DNA of 36,146 nt from Ignavibacteriales bacterium. Its GTDB lineage: Bacteria; Bacteroidota; Ignavibacteria; Ignavibacteriales; SURF-24. This document shows, one piece after another, positions 16,629-24,991 of this stretch (its first letter is position 1; every line of letters starts with the position of its first letter). A program made the translations under genes and the position numbers. The stretch is taken from positions 1 through 36,146 of the forward strand of contig QZKB01000111.1 of the NCBI GenBank assembly GCA_003599415.1, given 5' to 3'. The notes under the pieces are model-generated. The model was not told the origin of the DNA. It was given only the letters and a program-made list of their open reading frames with translations, and made no database searches.

Positions 16629-19600
16629 CTATTTAAGAATTAAAAACTTTTTAGTTTCACTATAAGTATCTGTTGTCAATTTGTAAAAGTAAATACCGCT
16701 TGTATAATTATTATCAATCGACCATTTCAGGTTGTATTTTCCCGCCGGTTTATATTCATTTACCAGGGTGGCAACTTTATTTCCCAAAACATCAAACACG
16801 GTTAAAGTCACGTGGCTACTTTTTGTTATTTGCCATTTAAAATTTGTAGTTGGATTGAACGGATTAGGATAATTCTGATATAAATAATTCTCTTTTGGAA
16901 TTGTTAAATCGTTCTTCTCTTCTACAGGTGAAACCGAATTGTAGAGTTCAAGTATCTGCGGGTAAGACAACCCATAATCATAAAGCCTTATCTCATCCAG
17001 CAATCCCTTGAAATTATAATTTTTATTGTTCGGCAAAACCTGTCCGATTGTAAGGTCATATGTCGTTTGATTTATTGAACCGGATAAAGATGTAAAAGCA
17101 TCAAGTTCTCCGTTAAGATATAATTCGTAATCGGCGCCGTTGTATAAACAAGTAACGTAATAAAATTTATTTAGGAGGAGTTCTGTTTCCGAATCAAGAT
17201 CTTTTACACCCGAATTAGTTTTAACAGTCCATCTTAATTTTTTATTTGTAATAGAAATCTTCCATCTGTTCTCCCAGTTACCGTGAGAGATGGGGTAAGC
17301 TTCGCGATCATAAAACTGAGCAATCTTCATCCAGAAGCAAACAGAAATTCCATTTTGAAAATTTAAAGAAGTATTATTGGTTACACTTATATACTGATCC
17401 GTACCGTTAAAACTATAAGCCCGGTTTAAGTTTCCGAAATAATCAGTTGAAGACGTGGCGCCATGATTCGTTCCGTTATTATTGTTCCCGCTCTCATCAG
17501 CAGTATTCCCGTTAAAAGGTAAATACATGATAAGATTTCCAGTTTGGGCAACAGAAAAATCTCTTACTTCTACCGCAATACTATCTTCATCTTCACCGCC
17601 AAAGCCGTCTGTAACTTTACACCTGATATAAAAATTGCCTGAGAAATCAGGCGCTGTCCACGTAGCAACAGAATCATTGTAAGTAAGTGTGCCTGAATCT
17701 GCCATCCAGTAGTAATTTAATTTATCACCATCAGCATCAGAAGCATAACAAATTAATTGTGTTTCTCCATTTAGATCTAATTTTCTTGGTGAAGCTTTAA
17801 TTTTATTTATGGATGGTGAATTATTAATTCTTTCAGTTACATTAATACAAACCGTATCAGCAGAAATATTATACTGTTCGTCAAAGACGTAACAATAGAT
17901 TATGTAATTACCCTTTGATTGCGGGGCTGTCCATGTAACGACATTTCCGGTACCTGTTAAGACGCCTCCGGTTACTGTTGGCCAGGCATAACTTAAAGAA
18001 TCTCCGTCAATATCTTCAGCATTAAAATAAATCTTTATTGATTCACCTAATGTAACAGTATCTTTTTCAGGTGAAACGCTTTTTATTCTTGGCGGGTGGT
18101 TAGCAATTGTCTTCCCGGAATTATAGTCAACAACAATCCCATCAATTAAAGTTTTGTTATTGTTATAAGTAACAATTCCTGCTGCCGGTGTAATTACAAC
18201 AAGTACAGCTTCATTTGCAGGAATAGGAATTTGTACTTTGCCTGTTTGATTCGTAAGTATAAACCTGTTGCTTACTGCATCATAAATATTCTTTTGCGTG
18301 TCGCCTACTTCTATCTCAACAAGCTTTTCCGTTTCATGCGGATTGAAATAAAGAAATGCCTGATAAGAGTCATTGCTGAAGAAATCAGTTTTATTTACAT
18401 CAAGACGAAGAATTTTTTCTACATTAGTCGTATCAATTATCCCGCCCAATATTCCAACATGAGAAGAAGTATACAGTGAAAGGTTTGTTGCAGCCCAGCC
18501 TCCGTCAATTGCATCGCCTGTAGCGTACGGACTTGCAGCATATTGTGTTTGTCTTAATGCTTCATGCGCAATATAAGAATCAGGATCATACAACTTGGCC
18601 CACTCCTCGCTATCCTGTTTATAATCCGGAAGATATTTTTGATAGAATAATCTTGATGCATTAGCAGCATTCAGAACCCATTTTCCAATTGCGCGTGCGA
18701 ACCTGTCATCATATTTTACCAATGGAGCAAGAGCGCCAACCTGCTCAAATGTATTCATCAGAAAAGCATAATCATTTGAACCGTTTACTTCACCAATCAA
18801 ACCGTCAACATCATTTCCGCCCCACGTGCCGGTAATTGTCCCCCAGTTCCTGTTCTGGTAATTACTGAAACACCAGTTAATAATTTTTTCAATATTATAA
18901 TTCGTACCAAGTTCGGCGTTCATCCTTGCTGCAATGTACGCGCCATACGGCAATTGAATTTCATAAGACGGATTATAGCTTAGTGAATTCAAAAATTCCA
19001 GGCTGTGCTCTGCGCCGATTCTGAACTTATCATTTCCGGTTTCCAAAAATGCGTTGTACAATATCCATGCTATTGCTCCGGCTGCTTCAGGTTCACGGAC
19101 ATCACTGTCCAACGGTTCCATCTCAACTAAATTCCACGCACGGTAATTCATTTCAGGATTATACCAGGGGGTTTCTTTTGCTCCCATCTTATTAACTGCG
19201 GCAAGCCATCGCTCAGCTACAGAAGTAAACTGAAATTTGAAATCGCCGGTATTGGGATATAAATCATAAAGCTGGTAGAAAAAAACATTCGGCATAGTTT
19301 CATACCACCAGTCATCTCCGCTGCTTGAAGAAGGTGAATTCAGATAGACCAATTCACCATTCTTCTTATTAAAATATTCCTCGCTCATCAAAACCCAGTT
19401 GTACCCAAACTGATTGCTTTTATCAACTCCGCATAACGATGCGCCAACAAGAGCCGGTAAAAGATTTATTGCTTCACTTCCATTCGGAGAATTTGTACCG
19501 ACATAAGAATGAAGCCTGAAACTATTATGGTTTGTATAGTTAACAGTATTTTCATTTAAATTGATAAGAGGAAGATATTGCCCGGTTCTGTTCAGATCAA

Positions 19601-19754
19601 AGATCAATGAATCATAACCAAGCGCAACATTTTTCCAGTTCCTCATTAGGTAAGGAGAAGGAATGTTTGGCATACTTTCAATTTTTGAAATGTTAATCTG
19701 TTGACCAAAAGTAACTGTAACAAGCAGGCAAATATTTATGAAAAGTTTTCTCAT
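16629..19754 (-). CDS. large secreted T9SS-exported protein with an unassigned helical N-domain, two Ig-like domains and LamG
   Basis: Product of 1041 aa from the ATG at 19754, giving a neat signal peptide (MRKLFINICLLVTVTFGQ). An upstream in-frame ATG at 19790 overlaps the previous stop as ATGA and would add 12 residues. Numbered from 19790: about 30-540, an alpha-rich domain with 'SGDDWWYETMPNVFFYQLYDLYP' and 'VREPEAAGAIAWILYNAF', ending in a small beta domain; about 566-652 and 656-743, Ig/cadherin-like repeats with 'DIDGDSLSYAW' and 'DADGDKLNYYW'; 750-950, a LamG/concanavalin-type domain ('YLPFNGNTADESGNNNNG'); 970-1053, a T9SS type A sorting domain ('YPNPFNPTTNF', 'GIYFYKL', 'FLILK'). 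It is probably anchored on the cell surface. The N-domain suggests a polysaccharide-active enzyme, but I do not recognise its family. Confidence 0.82.
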   Translation of the reverse strand: MRKLFINICLLVTVTFGQQINISKIESMPNIPSPYLMRNWKNVALGYDSLIFDLNRTGQYLPLINLNENTVNYTNHNSFRLHSYVGTNSPNGSEAINLLPALVGASLCGVDKSNQFGYNWVLMSEEYFNKKNGELVYLNSPSSSSGDDWWYETMPNVFFYQLYDLYPNTGDFKFQFTSVAERWLAAVNKMGAKETPWYNPEMNYRAWNLVEMEPLDSDVREPEAAGAIAWILYNAFLETGNDKFRIGAEHSLEFLNSLSYNPSYEIQLPYGAYIAARMNAELGTNYNIEKIINWCFSNYQNRNWGTITGTWGGNDVDGLIGEVNGSNDYAFLMNTFEQVGALAPLVKYDDRFARAIGKWVLNAANASRLFYQKYLPDYKQDSEEWAKLYDPDSYIAHEALRQTQYAASPYATGDAIDGGWAATNLSLYTSSHVGILGGIIDTTNVEKILRLDVNKTDFFSNDSYQAFLYFNPHETEKLVEIEVGDTQKNIYDAVSNRFILTNQTGKVQIPIPANEAVLVVITPAAGIVTYNNNKTLIDGIVVDYNSGKTIANHPPRIKSVSPEKDTVTLGESIKIYFNAEDIDGDSLSYAWPTVTGGVLTGTGNVVTWTAPQSKGNYIIYCYVFDEQYNISADTVCINVTERINNSPSINKIKASPRKLDLNGETQLICYASDADGDKLNYYWMADSGTLTYNDSVATWTAPDFSGNFYIRCKVTDGFGGEDEDSIAVEVRDFSVAQTGNLIMYLPFNGNTADESGNNNNGTNHGATSSTDYFGNLNRAYSFNGTDQYISVTNNTSLNFQNGISVCFWMKIAQFYDREAYPISHGNWENRWKISITNKKLRWTVKTNSGVKDLDSETELLLNKFYYVTCLYNGADYELYLNGELDAFTSLSGSINQTTYDLTIGQVLPNNKNYNFKGLLDEIRLYDYGLSYPQILELYNSVSPVEEKNDLTIPKENYLYQNYPNPFNPTTNFKWQITKSSHVTLTVFDVLGNKVATLVNEYKPAGKYNLKWSIDNNYTSGIYFYKLTTDTYSETKKFLILK

Positions 19755-19786
19755 GAATAATCTCAAAACACTTTCTAAGCTTTTAA

Positions 19787-21082
19787 TCATTTACAATTTA
19801 TGGTATCTGTAAATAATTTACTTGCAGCAGGGATTTTTTCAATTGCAATTAACGCCAACAAAGCTTCTATTGTTGATTCAGCTCCCGAATTCTTATTTAC
19901 TTCAGTTTCACTAATTATTCCGTCAAAGCATCTTCCCGAATCCGTATCATACATATGTTTATTCAAAACATTTTTACCGAAGAACCAAAGCCCGGCATCA
20001 ACTGCAGTTCTTAGGAATAAAGTATCCTTAAATAACTGGTAAGCTTTTAAAGACGATAAAACTACAGGTGAGATTTCATAAGCTATCTGGGAAAACTTTT
20101 CCCGCCTAACAAGTGAATTTTTTTTGCTTTCATCTTTGTTTAACTCAAAGTTTGATATATAGTTTTCTCTTATGAGATATGGATAAAAATATTTTATTTC
20201 ATTTAAGGCTGCCGTTGAATATTTATCGTCTCTCAATATTTCAGATGCAAGTAACAACGCTTCCGATTGACTGTTTCCCCATCCATGCCAGGTATTCTGC
20301 CAGCTTAAAAAACAACCGTAAGGAAAATTATCTTTATCACCAGCCTGCATCATCATTATTCCATCAGATAATTTTTTTATTATAGGAAGAATGCTGTTAT
20401 CATTTCTTTTCTTATAATAAATGCAAAGCGCTTTTATAATTAAAGCAGATTGATCTGCCGCAGTTTCAAACGGAAGCCAGGATGGAAGTTCGAATCCATT
20501 ATAGTTAACAACTCTTGTCTTCGTAGAAAACCACTTCTTTGCACTATCAAGAGTTTTATCAATCGCTTTATCAATTTTCTTGTTGAGGTTTTTATCTTCC
20601 TTGAAAATATTTTTTGCTTCTGCCAAGCACCAAAGAGCACGCCAACTCCACCAATTCGGTTCAGCCACACTTGTTTTGAATGTTTTATTAATTGAATAAT
20701 CAGGGAAAATAAAATTATAGAAGAATCCGTTTTCAGCCTGCATATAAATTACAAAGCGGATTAACGATTTTGCTTTTTTATAGCTCGCTTTACTATGGTA
20801 CAATTTATAATGCTCAATATAGAATATTGCGGCACGGGCAACATCATCAACGCAGGTAATTCCCTCGTCTTCATCACCAATCCATTTATAGTCCGGATAT
20901 TCAGAATAGATATGAATGATGCCAAGCTTATTACCGTTCACATTAATTTGTTCATAAAGATGATCAAGATGTGAAGTATTTATCAGGCCCTCTGCAAAAG
21001 AATTGGCGAAGGGAAGAAAGATAAAGATGCTTACAATTCCTAAAAATCTTTTATGCACGTTATATTTTTGATGAATGCTCAT
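19787..21082 (-). CDS. secreted alpha/alpha-barrel protein, probable glycan-active enzyme
   Basis: Product of 431 aa from the ATG at 21082, which has AGGTGA 7 nt upstream and gives a clean signal peptide (FLGIVSIFIFLPFANSFA). A TTG at 21103 would overlap the GH130 gene by 10 nt. The mature chain is a run of paired helices with aromatic- and acid-rich loops: 'DEDEGITCVDDVARAAIFYIEHY', 'EPNWWSWRALWCLAEA', 'GWGNSQSEALLLASEI' and 'SGAESTIEALLALIAIE'. This looks like a six- or seven-hairpin toroid as in GH88/GH105/GH127-type enzymes, but I see no decisive family motif. It sits between GH130 and the large T9SS protein, overlapping the latter's possible start by 4 nt. Confidence 0.72.
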   Translation of the reverse strand: MSIHQKYNVHKRFLGIVSIFIFLPFANSFAEGLINTSHLDHLYEQINVNGNKLGIIHIYSEYPDYKWIGDEDEGITCVDDVARAAIFYIEHYKLYHSKASYKKAKSLIRFVIYMQAENGFFYNFIFPDYSINKTFKTSVAEPNWWSWRALWCLAEAKNIFKEDKNLNKKIDKAIDKTLDSAKKWFSTKTRVVNYNGFELPSWLPFETAADQSALIIKALCIYYKKRNDNSILPIIKKLSDGIMMMQAGDKDNFPYGCFLSWQNTWHGWGNSQSEALLLASEILRDDKYSTAALNEIKYFYPYLIRENYISNFELNKDESKKNSLVRREKFSQIAYEISPVVLSSLKAYQLFKDTLFLRTAVDAGLWFFGKNVLNKHMYDTDSGRCFDGIISETEVNKNSGAESTIEALLALIAIEKIPAASKLFTDTINCK

Positions 21083-21093
21083 GTTTACATCAC

Positions 21094-21996
21094 CTATTTG
21101 CAAAGGCTTAACAAATAATCAACTGTAGTTTCAGCGAGACAAATATTTGTATCGGCGCCTGAGTAATAAATTTTAGCGCTGCCGTCGTCTTCAATTATCC
21201 AGCCGTTTGTAAATACAACATTCTGAACATCACCAATCCGTTCATAATCAAGGTCCGGCTGCAGTATTGGTTCTTTGGTTTTGCCTAAAACTTTCCAGGG
21301 TTCATTTAGATCTAAAAGCATAGCACCAATTTTATAGAGATTGCTTATTCCAAATCCTCTTACACCATGATAAAGGAACAACCAACCTTCTTTAGTTTTA
21401 ACCGGTGGAGTTGAGCCCCCGACTTTATCAGCTTCCCAGCATCCTTTTTCCGATTCATATAAAAATTTATATCCGCCCCAATGAATTAAATCCGGGCTTT
21501 TATTAATCCATATAGCCTGATGCCCTTCTAAAGTCGGGCGATCCATTTTCCAGTAATAGCCGTTAATTTTTTCGGGAAACAAAGCAGCATCTTTGTTTGA
21601 TGGTTCAGATACAGGTCCAATAATTTTGTAGCTGTTAAAATCTTCCGTTTCAGCAAGCATTACAAGAGGATCATTCTTTGAATAACCTGTATACGTAACG
21701 TAAAATTTATCTCCAATTTTTTGAATGCGCGGATCTTCTACACCCCAAACCACATAATCATAAAACTCCTTATGGTCTTCGGGAGTAAGCGCAGGTTTGT
21801 CATCAACCTTAAAATTAATTCCATCTTTACTTCTCGCAATAATTAAAGATGATCTTCCGTTAGGCATTTCAATCCTGCAAAGCAGCATGTATTGATTTCC
21901 AACTTTAACTGCGCCCGGATTAAAAATACTATTTACCCTGAAAGGTACATCAGCTTTAGTTAGGATTGGATTAGCATTGTATTTTTTAATTTCCAT
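21094..21996 (-). CDS. GH130 enzyme, short form (probable beta-mannoside phosphorylase)
   Basis: Product of 300 aa, cytoplasmic, a five-bladed beta-propeller by family. Landmarks: 'NPILTKADVPFRVNSIFNPGAV' at the start, 'LLCRIEMPNGRSSLIIARSKDGINF', 'VVWGVEDPRIQKIGDKFYVTYTGYS' with Asp88 in the 'EDPR' motif as the likely proton donor, 'DAALFPEKINGYYWKMDRP' (132-154) and 'FLYHGV' (207-212). GH130 phosphorylases cut beta-mannosides with phosphate to give mannose-1-phosphate, saving one ATP. The length fits the shorter oligosaccharide-phosphorylase subgroups, but substrate and phosphate use are not settled by what I can see. It is 34 nt behind the long GH130 gene. Confidence 0.9.
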   Translation of the reverse strand: MEIKKYNANPILTKADVPFRVNSIFNPGAVKVGNQYMLLCRIEMPNGRSSLIIARSKDGINFKVDDKPALTPEDHKEFYDYVVWGVEDPRIQKIGDKFYVTYTGYSKNDPLVMLAETEDFNSYKIIGPVSEPSNKDAALFPEKINGYYWKMDRPTLEGHQAIWINKSPDLIHWGGYKFLYESEKGCWEADKVGGSTPPVKTKEGWLFLYHGVRGFGISNLYKIGAMLLDLNEPWKVLGKTKEPILQPDLDYERIGDVQNVVFTNGWIIEDDGSAKIYYSGADTNICLAETTVDYLLSLCK

Positions 21997-22030
21997 TTGA
22001 TACTCTCTTTATTCAAGTCTTTTATTCAAT

Positions 22031-23284
22031 TTAGATTTTAGTCATGTTATTTAGCAGCTTACTGATCGAAACGGATGCAAACCTTGTTGCCGAGTCAGAC
22101 ATTGCATACGGAATAATTAATTTTTCATTATGAATTATTGATCCGCAGGAATAAACCACATTCGGCACATAACCTTCACGTTCATCTTCGTCAGGTTCAA
22201 TTAAAGGAAAAGGCAGGTAACCAATTATTTTATCAGGATTATCTTTATCGAGCAGTAAGGCAGATATTACATATTTTCTTAAAGGACCAACTCCATGAGT
22301 AATCAGCAGCCAACCTTCATCAATTTCCAGCGGTGAGCCGCAATTACCAAGCTGAATAAAGTCCCAGTCAAATTTAGGAGTTGACAATATTTTCTTCTCG
22401 TTCCATTCAAAAAGATTATCCGATTCCATAATGTAAATGTTCTCGCCATCCTGACGGGAAATCATTTTGTACTTGCCGTTTATCTTTCGTGGAAATAACG
22501 CCATACCTTTATCTTTGGCTTCGCTACCATTCAGTTTAAAAATTTTAAATTCATTAAAGTTATAGGTTTCAATAAGATTTACCGAAATGGATTTGCCATC
22601 ATATGCCGTATAAGTACTATAATAAATTTCTTTATTTTCATCAACGAATTTTACAAACCTTGCATCCTCCATTCCGTTAGATTCCATCGGGTGCAAAGGG
22701 AATAAAACTTTTTCGCTTAACGGAGTTACTTTTTCAAACTGAACCTTATATAAATATTCTCCACCTGATTTTGGCGGATTATAATTTCCTGAACCAACAA
22801 ACCTGTCGAACTTATCAAGCTTAACTTCACCATTGGAATTTATTATTCCGGATCTGAATTCAATTGATGAGATGTGCCCTTCTCCAGTTGCCCTTAAACT
22901 TATAATCACTCTTATTTGGCTATCGTTTAATCCTGTTTGGTCAGGATGAGCGACTATAGATGGGTTAAATAGTGATGCAGCTTCAATTGAGTATTCATGA
23001 GAAAAATAAGAACCGATCAGCTTTTTTCTTACCTCTGAAATTGAATCATTTTGAATGAAGGGTTCAACTTTTTTATAATTGTCCAGAATCAGTATTTCAA
23101 AATTTCTATGTCGTTCACTAAAGTTATTTTGAATTCCATTCCATTTCCGTAAAACATCTTCTTCACTTAGCTTTAATATTCTTTCAAGAACATTAAGAAT
23201 TCTTTTTTCGCTTCCAACATTAAAGTTGCGAAGTAAAACTCTTTTATCATCTGCTTTCAAAAATATATTTTGTCTTTCAACCAT
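22031..23284 (-). CDS. GH130 enzyme, long form
   Basis: Product of 417 aa, no signal peptide, AAGGA 6 nt before the ATG. A ~100-residue N-terminal extension with a helical part (about 24-75) precedes the propeller. Landmarks: 'SLFNPSIVAHPDQTG' (104-118), 'ISLRATGEGHISSIEFRSG' (128-146), 'NGMEDARFVKF' (203-213) with Asp207 at the catalytic-donor position, 'KGMALFPRKINGKYKMISRQDGENIY' and 'LLITHGVGPLRKY'. The 'GEGHISSIEFR' stretch marks a subgroup separate from the 300-aa neighbour, and some long GH130s are hydrolytic mannosidases rather than phosphorylases. It lies between the ABC permease genes and the short GH130 gene, so it presumably acts on imported manno-oligosaccharides. Confidence 0.9.
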   Translation of the reverse strand: MVERQNIFLKADDKRVLLRNFNVGSEKRILNVLERILKLSEEDVLRKWNGIQNNFSERHRNFEILILDNYKKVEPFIQNDSISEVRKKLIGSYFSHEYSIEAASLFNPSIVAHPDQTGLNDSQIRVIISLRATGEGHISSIEFRSGIINSNGEVKLDKFDRFVGSGNYNPPKSGGEYLYKVQFEKVTPLSEKVLFPLHPMESNGMEDARFVKFVDENKEIYYSTYTAYDGKSISVNLIETYNFNEFKIFKLNGSEAKDKGMALFPRKINGKYKMISRQDGENIYIMESDNLFEWNEKKILSTPKFDWDFIQLGNCGSPLEIDEGWLLITHGVGPLRKYVISALLLDKDNPDKIIGYLPFPLIEPDEDEREGYVPNVVYSCGSIIHNEKLIIPYAMSDSATRFASVSISKLLNNMTKI

Positions 23285-23295
23285 CTAATTTCCTT

Positions 23296-24123
23296 TTACT
23301 CTTTTAATCCTGAAGATGCCATGCTCTGAATGAAATATTTCTGGAAGAATGCATAAGCAATTACTATCGGTAATGCAAGCATAGTGGCGGCAGCAAGTTT
23401 AACACCAAGCTGGGATTCTGCTCTTCCACCAACCGCAAAAAGAGTTACAAGCTGAGGCATCGTCATTAACTCTTCTTTTCTTATAACTATTATCGGCCAC
23501 AAGACTTCATTCCACGAAGACATAAATGTTAATATTGCAACTGTAATTATTGCAGGAATAGAATTAGGCCAGAGCACTCCGAATAGAATTCTGAATTCAT
23601 TGCAACCGTCTATCCTCGCTGCATCAATTAAATCCTTTGGAATAGATTTGAAGTACTGATGAAACATCAGAATGGATAAACCGTTTATTACATAAGGAAC
23701 GATTAGCGCTAAGTAAGTATCCACCCAGGCGAACTTAACCATTAAAACATACTGCGGAATTAAGGTAATCTGGAACGGCAATGTCATCGTAAAAATGATA
23801 ACATAAAAAAATATGTTCTTTCCTCTAAACTCAAGATGCGTAAGCGCATATCCAACCATCGAACCAAAGACTAATACTGCGGCTGTAATTGATAATGAAA
23901 CAATGAGGCTGTTTATTAATGAACGTCCCATTGGAATTTTATCAACAACCTGCGAGTAACTGTTAAGTGAAACTGAGTCTGGGATGAATGTAAAATTTCC
24001 TATCTGATTTTCAGGTATCAATGATGCCATCAACATCCAGAAAAAAGGATAAATGAAAAGTAATGCGCCCAATACTAAACTCACGTAAATAAAAATTCTA
24101 CTCGTTCTTTTCTTTTTATTCAT
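23296..24123 (-). CDS. ABC sugar importer permease (MalG/UgpE type)
   Basis: Product of 275 aa from the ATG at 24123; stop and start overlap by one base (TGATG) with the upstream permease gene. Six predicted membrane segments; the EAA loop 'DLIDAARIDGCNEFRILFGVLWPNSIPA' near residues 180-207 docks the ATPase. 'GSMVGYALTHLEF' and 'PFQITLIPQYVLMVKF' are typical of the carbohydrate uptake transporter-1 family. It pairs with the upstream MalF-type permease to carry the sugar delivered by the adjacent binding lipoprotein across the inner membrane. No ATPase gene is in the window. Confidence 0.93.
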   Translation of the reverse strand: MNKKKRTSRIFIYVSLVLGALLFIYPFFWMLMASLIPENQIGNFTFIPDSVSLNSYSQVVDKIPMGRSLINSLIVSLSITAAVLVFGSMVGYALTHLEFRGKNIFFYVIIFTMTLPFQITLIPQYVLMVKFAWVDTYLALIVPYVINGLSILMFHQYFKSIPKDLIDAARIDGCNEFRILFGVLWPNSIPAIITVAILTFMSSWNEVLWPIIVIRKEELMTMPQLVTLFAVGGRAESQLGVKLAAATMLALPIVIAYAFFQKYFIQSMASSGLKE

Positions 24124-24983
24124 CACCTGGTTTCCTTTTCAATATATCTTCGTTGAATAAAGATGACAATCAATATCACTCCCGCAAAGAAGAAACCGAG
24201 GGTAGCAGCGTAACCCATATGGTAATAGAAGAATCCCTGTTTATAAATATAAAGTACCGCAGATAAAGTGCTGCTCAGCGGTCCGCCGCTTGTCATTACA
24301 TATGGTTCAATAAATAAAGAGAATCCACCGATAGTTGAAAGAATTATTACTAACATTACTGTTGGATTTATCATCGGCAAAGTAACATACCAGAATCTTT
24401 GCAATGCAGATGCCCCTTCAAGTTCTGCTGCTTCGTACAAATGAGTTGGTACAGTCTGAAGCCCGACAAGAAATAAAACTATGTACAAACCTACGTTTTT
24501 CCACGTTGCCATAATTGCGATGGAAGGCATTGCATAATTAGGATCGACAAGCCAGCCGACTTTACCTAAACCAACTGCTGACAGCACACGGTTGAATAAT
24601 CCTGTTTCATAACCATAAAGCTGCTGCCACAAAATTGTAACCACAACACCGCTTACAATTACAGGCAGGAAATATGCTGCCCGGAAAAAACCAATAAATT
24701 TTACTTTCTGATTCAGCATTACAGCAAAGAACAGAGCAACCGCAATCTGCAGAGGAATATGAATCAACAAAAATGTAATTGTATTAAGCAGCGAGCGAAA
24801 GAACTGATTATCATTAAACAAACGGTAAAAATTCTGCAAACCAATAAATTCCATTGGAGAAATTATATTCCACTGATGGAACATAAGCACGAAAGAAAAG
24901 AGGACAGGAAATGCAACAAACGTGAGAAAGTGAATCACGTATGGGGCAATCATCAAATACGGTATTATCTTTTTTTCTTTCAT
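24123..24983 (-). CDS. ABC sugar importer permease (MalF/UgpA type)
   Basis: Product of 286 aa with six membrane segments beginning 'IPYLMIAPYVIHFLTFVAFPVLFSF'. The EAA loop is 'LYEAAELEGASALQRFWYVTLPMINPT' near residues 187-213, and 'FFRAAYFLPVIVSGVVVTILWQQLYGYETGLFN' is a CUT1 hallmark. It forms the heterodimer with the next permease. The start lies 8 nt after the binding-protein gene with only a weak SD, consistent with coupled translation. Confidence 0.93.
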   Translation of the reverse strand: MKEKKIIPYLMIAPYVIHFLTFVAFPVLFSFVLMFHQWNIISPMEFIGLQNFYRLFNDNQFFRSLLNTITFLLIHIPLQIAVALFFAVMLNQKVKFIGFFRAAYFLPVIVSGVVVTILWQQLYGYETGLFNRVLSAVGLGKVGWLVDPNYAMPSIAIMATWKNVGLYIVLFLVGLQTVPTHLYEAAELEGASALQRFWYVTLPMINPTVMLVIILSTIGGFSLFIEPYVMTSGGPLSSTLSAVLYIYKQGFFYYHMGYAATLGFFFAGVILIVIFIQRRYIEKETR

Positions 24984-24991
24984 CAGCTTAA

